Shown piece after piece: positions 63,514-64,000 of a stretch of DNA of 64,000 bases (its first letter is position 1; each line of letters starts with the position of its first letter). The position numbers and the translations under genes were made by a program. Source of the DNA: Colwellia echini (GTDB lineage Bacteria > Pseudomonadota > Gammaproteobacteria > Enterobacterales > Alteromonadaceae); the NCBI RefSeq assembly GCF_002843355.2, contig NZ_PJAI02000008.1, forward strand, positions 1 to 64,000. Direction: 5' to 3'. The notes beneath the pieces were generated by a model that saw only the letters and a program-made list of their open reading frames with translations, did no database searches and was not told the DNA's origin.

Positions 63514-63600
63514 AAATCATCCTTTGAGTAATAATAAAATTGTTTAGTTACTATTTAGTTGCTTAATTCGCTATTCACTTAGTTCTTTTTCGCTATCAGT

Positions 63601-64000
63601 TCAATTAACCTCTGTCATTTTCTCATCATGCCCCATTAATAACGCTTGCCCCATGTTTACTCTAGTTCCACTAGTAATGCCTTCACACAGCTCATAATTA
63701 GCAGTGGCGAACAAAATAATAGTAGAGCCATGTTCGAAATATCCCATCTCATCTCCTTTGTTAAATGATGCGTTACATTCCAATTTATTGGGGCCTTTAT
63801 ATTTAAGGTTTAACGCATCTTTGAGAAAGTTAAATTTCATACAAGCAACTAGCACAGCAGCAACAGGCACCAGTGTAATGCTATGGCTTTTATGTGGCGT
63901 TTTAAGTTCAATTACTGCACGTTCATTCCGGCAAAATAATCGTTCAATGCGCTTTAAGGTGATCGGGTTTACATTCCATGTATCACCTGAAATATAAGTG
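63601..64000 (-). CDS. psd: phosphatidylserine decarboxylase, C-terminal part (runs off the window)
   Basis: The frame stays open to the window edge, so only about the last 132 residues are visible. It reads FCRNERAVIELKT (near the NERVV block of Psd), LVPVAAVLVACMKF, then KGDEMGYFEHGSTIILF and the Gly-rich end. The GST motif, where Psd self-cleaves to create its pyruvoyl group, is present; the residue before it is His where E. coli has Leu. Psd makes phosphatidylethanolamine. The 5' part lies beyond the window. Confidence 0.82.
   Translation of the reverse strand, partial: TYISGDTWNVNPITLKRIERLFCRNERAVIELKTPHKSHSITLVPVAAVLVACMKFNFLKDALNLKYKGPNKLECNASFNKGDEMGYFEHGSTIILFATANYELCEGITSGTRVNMGQALLMGHDEKMTEVN

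Noticed and set aside
63704-63997. Plus-strand open frame at the window's right end
   Set aside because: It is antisense to the psd C-terminus, whose motifs on the minus strand are clear.
1-64000. CRISPR arrays, tRNA or rRNA genes, prophage and intact insertion sequences
   Set aside because: I looked for regular spaced repeats, cloverleaf-like sequences and transposase motifs and saw none; the 194-bp repeats are few, dispersed and non-coding.

Overview
The window looks like a chromosomal stretch of a marine, probably cold-adapted gammaproteobacterium of the order Alteromonadales, most like Colwellia or a close relative (inference). The grounds are low-GC DNA, the E. coli-like gene orders ilvLGMEDA and gmk-rpoZ-spoT-trmH-recG, a DcaP-type porin, a PEP-CTERM protein, a fatty acid cis/trans isomerase, and several cyclic-di-GMP enzymes. 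No tRNA, rRNA, CRISPR array, prophage or intact transposase gene was seen.

Layout. 0.1-1.1 kb: a YcnI-like copper protein and a small lipoprotein. 1.3-2.8 kb: comM (yifB). 3.1-10.1 kb: the branched-chain amino acid operon ilvL-G-M-E-D-A, with a leader peptide and transcription attenuator visible ahead of ilvG. 10.3-12 kb: an unknown membrane protein and a PEP-CTERM protein. 12.3-17.7 kb: a His/Cys-rich secreted protein and a CusBA copper/silver efflux pair without cusC. 17.8-23.9 kb: small envelope proteins, a Bax-like protein and a PAS-GGDEF-EAL protein. 24-26.1 kb: a two-subunit sodium/solute symporter. 26.6-28.8 kb: a TetR regulator divergent from an AhpD-like protein and a FrnE-like DsbA protein, with three matching palindromic operators. 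29-35.3 kb: CBS/nucleotidyltransferase protein, DnaQ-like exonuclease and two peptidases. 35.7-38.7 kb: porin and chemoreceptor. 38.8-39.1 kb: a candidate Fur-controlled small RNA with a duplicated module. 39.3-45.3 kb: tex, a two-receiver diguanylate cyclase, the two ends of an otherwise deleted type I restriction locus, greB and a DUF445 protein. 45.8-49 kb: an EAL-CBS-GGDEF protein and an aromatic/aspartate-type aminotransferase. 49.6-55.4 kb: envelope-maintenance genes (DUF1328, small lipoprotein, pldA, DUF502, YqjD/E/K-like trio, cti). 55.7-62.8 kb: gmk, rpoZ, spoT, ridA, trmH, recG. 62.9-64 kb: an unknown membrane protein and the 3' part of psd, which runs off the window.

Two non-coding themes stand out. 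First, four 194-bp copies, plus one 35-bp internally deleted copy, of a short inverted-repeat element lie between genes. Each is flanked by a 6-bp direct repeat TAAATA or its complement TATTTA, so this is a MITE-like non-autonomous element. Second, the gap between the chemoreceptor gene and tex holds, on the minus strand, a full sigma70-type promoter overlapped by a Fur box, two copies of a module about 100 nt long with conserved hairpins, and a strong terminator. This is the best candidate here for an undescribed regulatory RNA. All calls come from reading the sequence and remembered family features; no database search was run.
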